NCBI GenBank assembly: GCA_963575745.1 | Contig: CAUYUJ010005747.1 | Coordinates: 1-27,500, forward strand | Direction: 5' to 3' | DNA from: Prorocentrum cordatum | Lineage: Eukaryota > Sar > Dinophyceae > Prorocentrales > Prorocentraceae | DNA: 27,500 nucleotides | Shown: piece by piece, positions 26,773 through 27,500 of the stretch | Numbering within the stretch: position 1 is the stretch's first letter | How the letters are laid out: each line of letters starts with the position of its first letter | The notes under the pieces: generated by a model | What the model saw: only the letters and a program-made list of their open reading frames with translations | Database searches by the model: none | Told to the model about the DNA's origin: nothing | Made by a program: the position numbers and the translations under genes

Positions 26773-27500
26773 CGGCGCCAAAGCGGCCCCCAACGGCCCG
26801 AAGACGCCCCAAAAGGCCTCGAAGGACCCCAAAGAATGCCGCGTGGCAGTCCGAAAACACGAGAGATGTCACATGTCATGGACCTCTTAACAGTCAAAGC
26901 TCCACGCGTCGCCATATAGACCACTGCTCTGGCAGGGGGGCGGACCTTGCCGCAGGCACCTATAATTTACATGTTAGCGATGCGACTGTGCTCGGCGGCC
27001 GTGCCGCCCGCATTTTGGGTGCGCCCCGAACTCTCGCATTGGCAATCCCCTCTGTTTGGTTGCGCCGCTGTGCGAGGATATCGGAAAAGCATTTACCGCT
27101 GACGCGGGCACGCGGCACCAGGGACTTCACTTTTCGAACAAGGAGGGTGGACGAGGTAGGACGACGGACGGTGGAGCAAGGAGGCAAAGAGGAACGAGGA
27201 ATAATAAGGGAGGTGGGAAGGGGCGCTCCCCCGCCCGAGCCGCGGACGCTTTCGACACCATCCAGGGGAGGGAAGAAAGGAAGGGGAACGGAGCAAGGGC
27301 GAGGACGACGACGGGAAGCAAAGTGTCCCGGGTCCGCATATAGCCATATGTCTGCGATTCGGGTGCGCGCGCTTTTTTCGAGGCACTTCAAGCCCGACCC
27401 ATGCTGAATTCACTAATTCCTTAAAACTGTGTAAACACTCTGTCCTCTGTTCCCTCTCCTATACAACGGCCTCATAACAGAGGGGCAGTGGATTCCAAGG
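26773..27500. other. Unassigned non-coding stretch
   Basis: No recognisable gene. Open frames on both strands overlap and lack domains. A purine-rich stretch lies at about 27130-27330 (AGGAGGCAAAGAGGAAC style). Confidence 0.35.

Noticed and set aside
25857-26832. Overlapping ORFs of about 250 codons on both strands over the hairpin array
   Set aside because: Composition follows base bias; the frames run through the hairpin repeats and have no domain.

Overview
The window looks like nuclear DNA of a dinoflagellate. It is GC-rich and has almost no intact host-like genes. It is filled with decayed Copia-type and LINE-type retrotransposons of the kind abundant in Symbiodiniaceae and Prorocentrum-like genomes, short terminal-inverted-repeat (TIR) elements resembling dinoflagellate introners/MITEs, and long strand-biased polypyrimidine tracts. 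I see no operons, no rRNA or tRNA gene and no convincing host gene. The dinoflagellate assignment is an inference from element architecture and motif style; the species is not determinable here.

Layout, left to right. (1) 1-5896, plus strand: a 5'-truncated Copia pol. In order it has an aspartic protease (with an exact 222-bp internal duplication), a methyltransferase-like domain with an SPPC motif, integrase, reverse transcriptase (RT), RNase H and a tail. It is broken by frameshifts, a GGA-repeat expansion and a 165-bp TIR element. (2) 5900-7225: non-coding spacer with TA, AGT and CCT low-complexity tracts. (3) 7226-7388: a second, nearly identical copy of the 165-bp TIR element, flanked by a short target-site-like repeat. 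(4) 7389-14050: repeat-rich non-coding DNA. It holds CCCCTCCAACAC-type repeats, several inverted-repeat elements (8053-8203, 9242-9450, 12164-12337, 12421-12574), a 157-bp tandem repeat and paired direct repeats. (5) 14087-22746, minus strand: a long decayed LINE. Read in its own direction it has a 393-codon coiled-coil/proline-rich ORF, further coiled coil, an RNase H, an AP-type endonuclease, RT and a C-terminal zinc-finger-like tail. (6) 22747-25000: polypyrimidine tracts and further copies of the second TIR family. (7) 25000-27500: non-coding DNA with a notable array of small hairpins at 26348-26598.

The two large elements are autonomous-type retrotransposons that are now inactive. Besides frameshifts, catalytic positions have changed: the integrase Glu position and the RT second Asp in the Copia, and the RT second Asp in the LINE. 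The short TIR families are non-autonomous, and at least one copy inserted after the Copia was already in place. The most unusual items are the near-identical introner-like pair, the hairpin array with constant 9-nt loops, the LINE domain order with RNase H ahead of the endonuclease, and the methyltransferase-like domain inside the Copia polyprotein.
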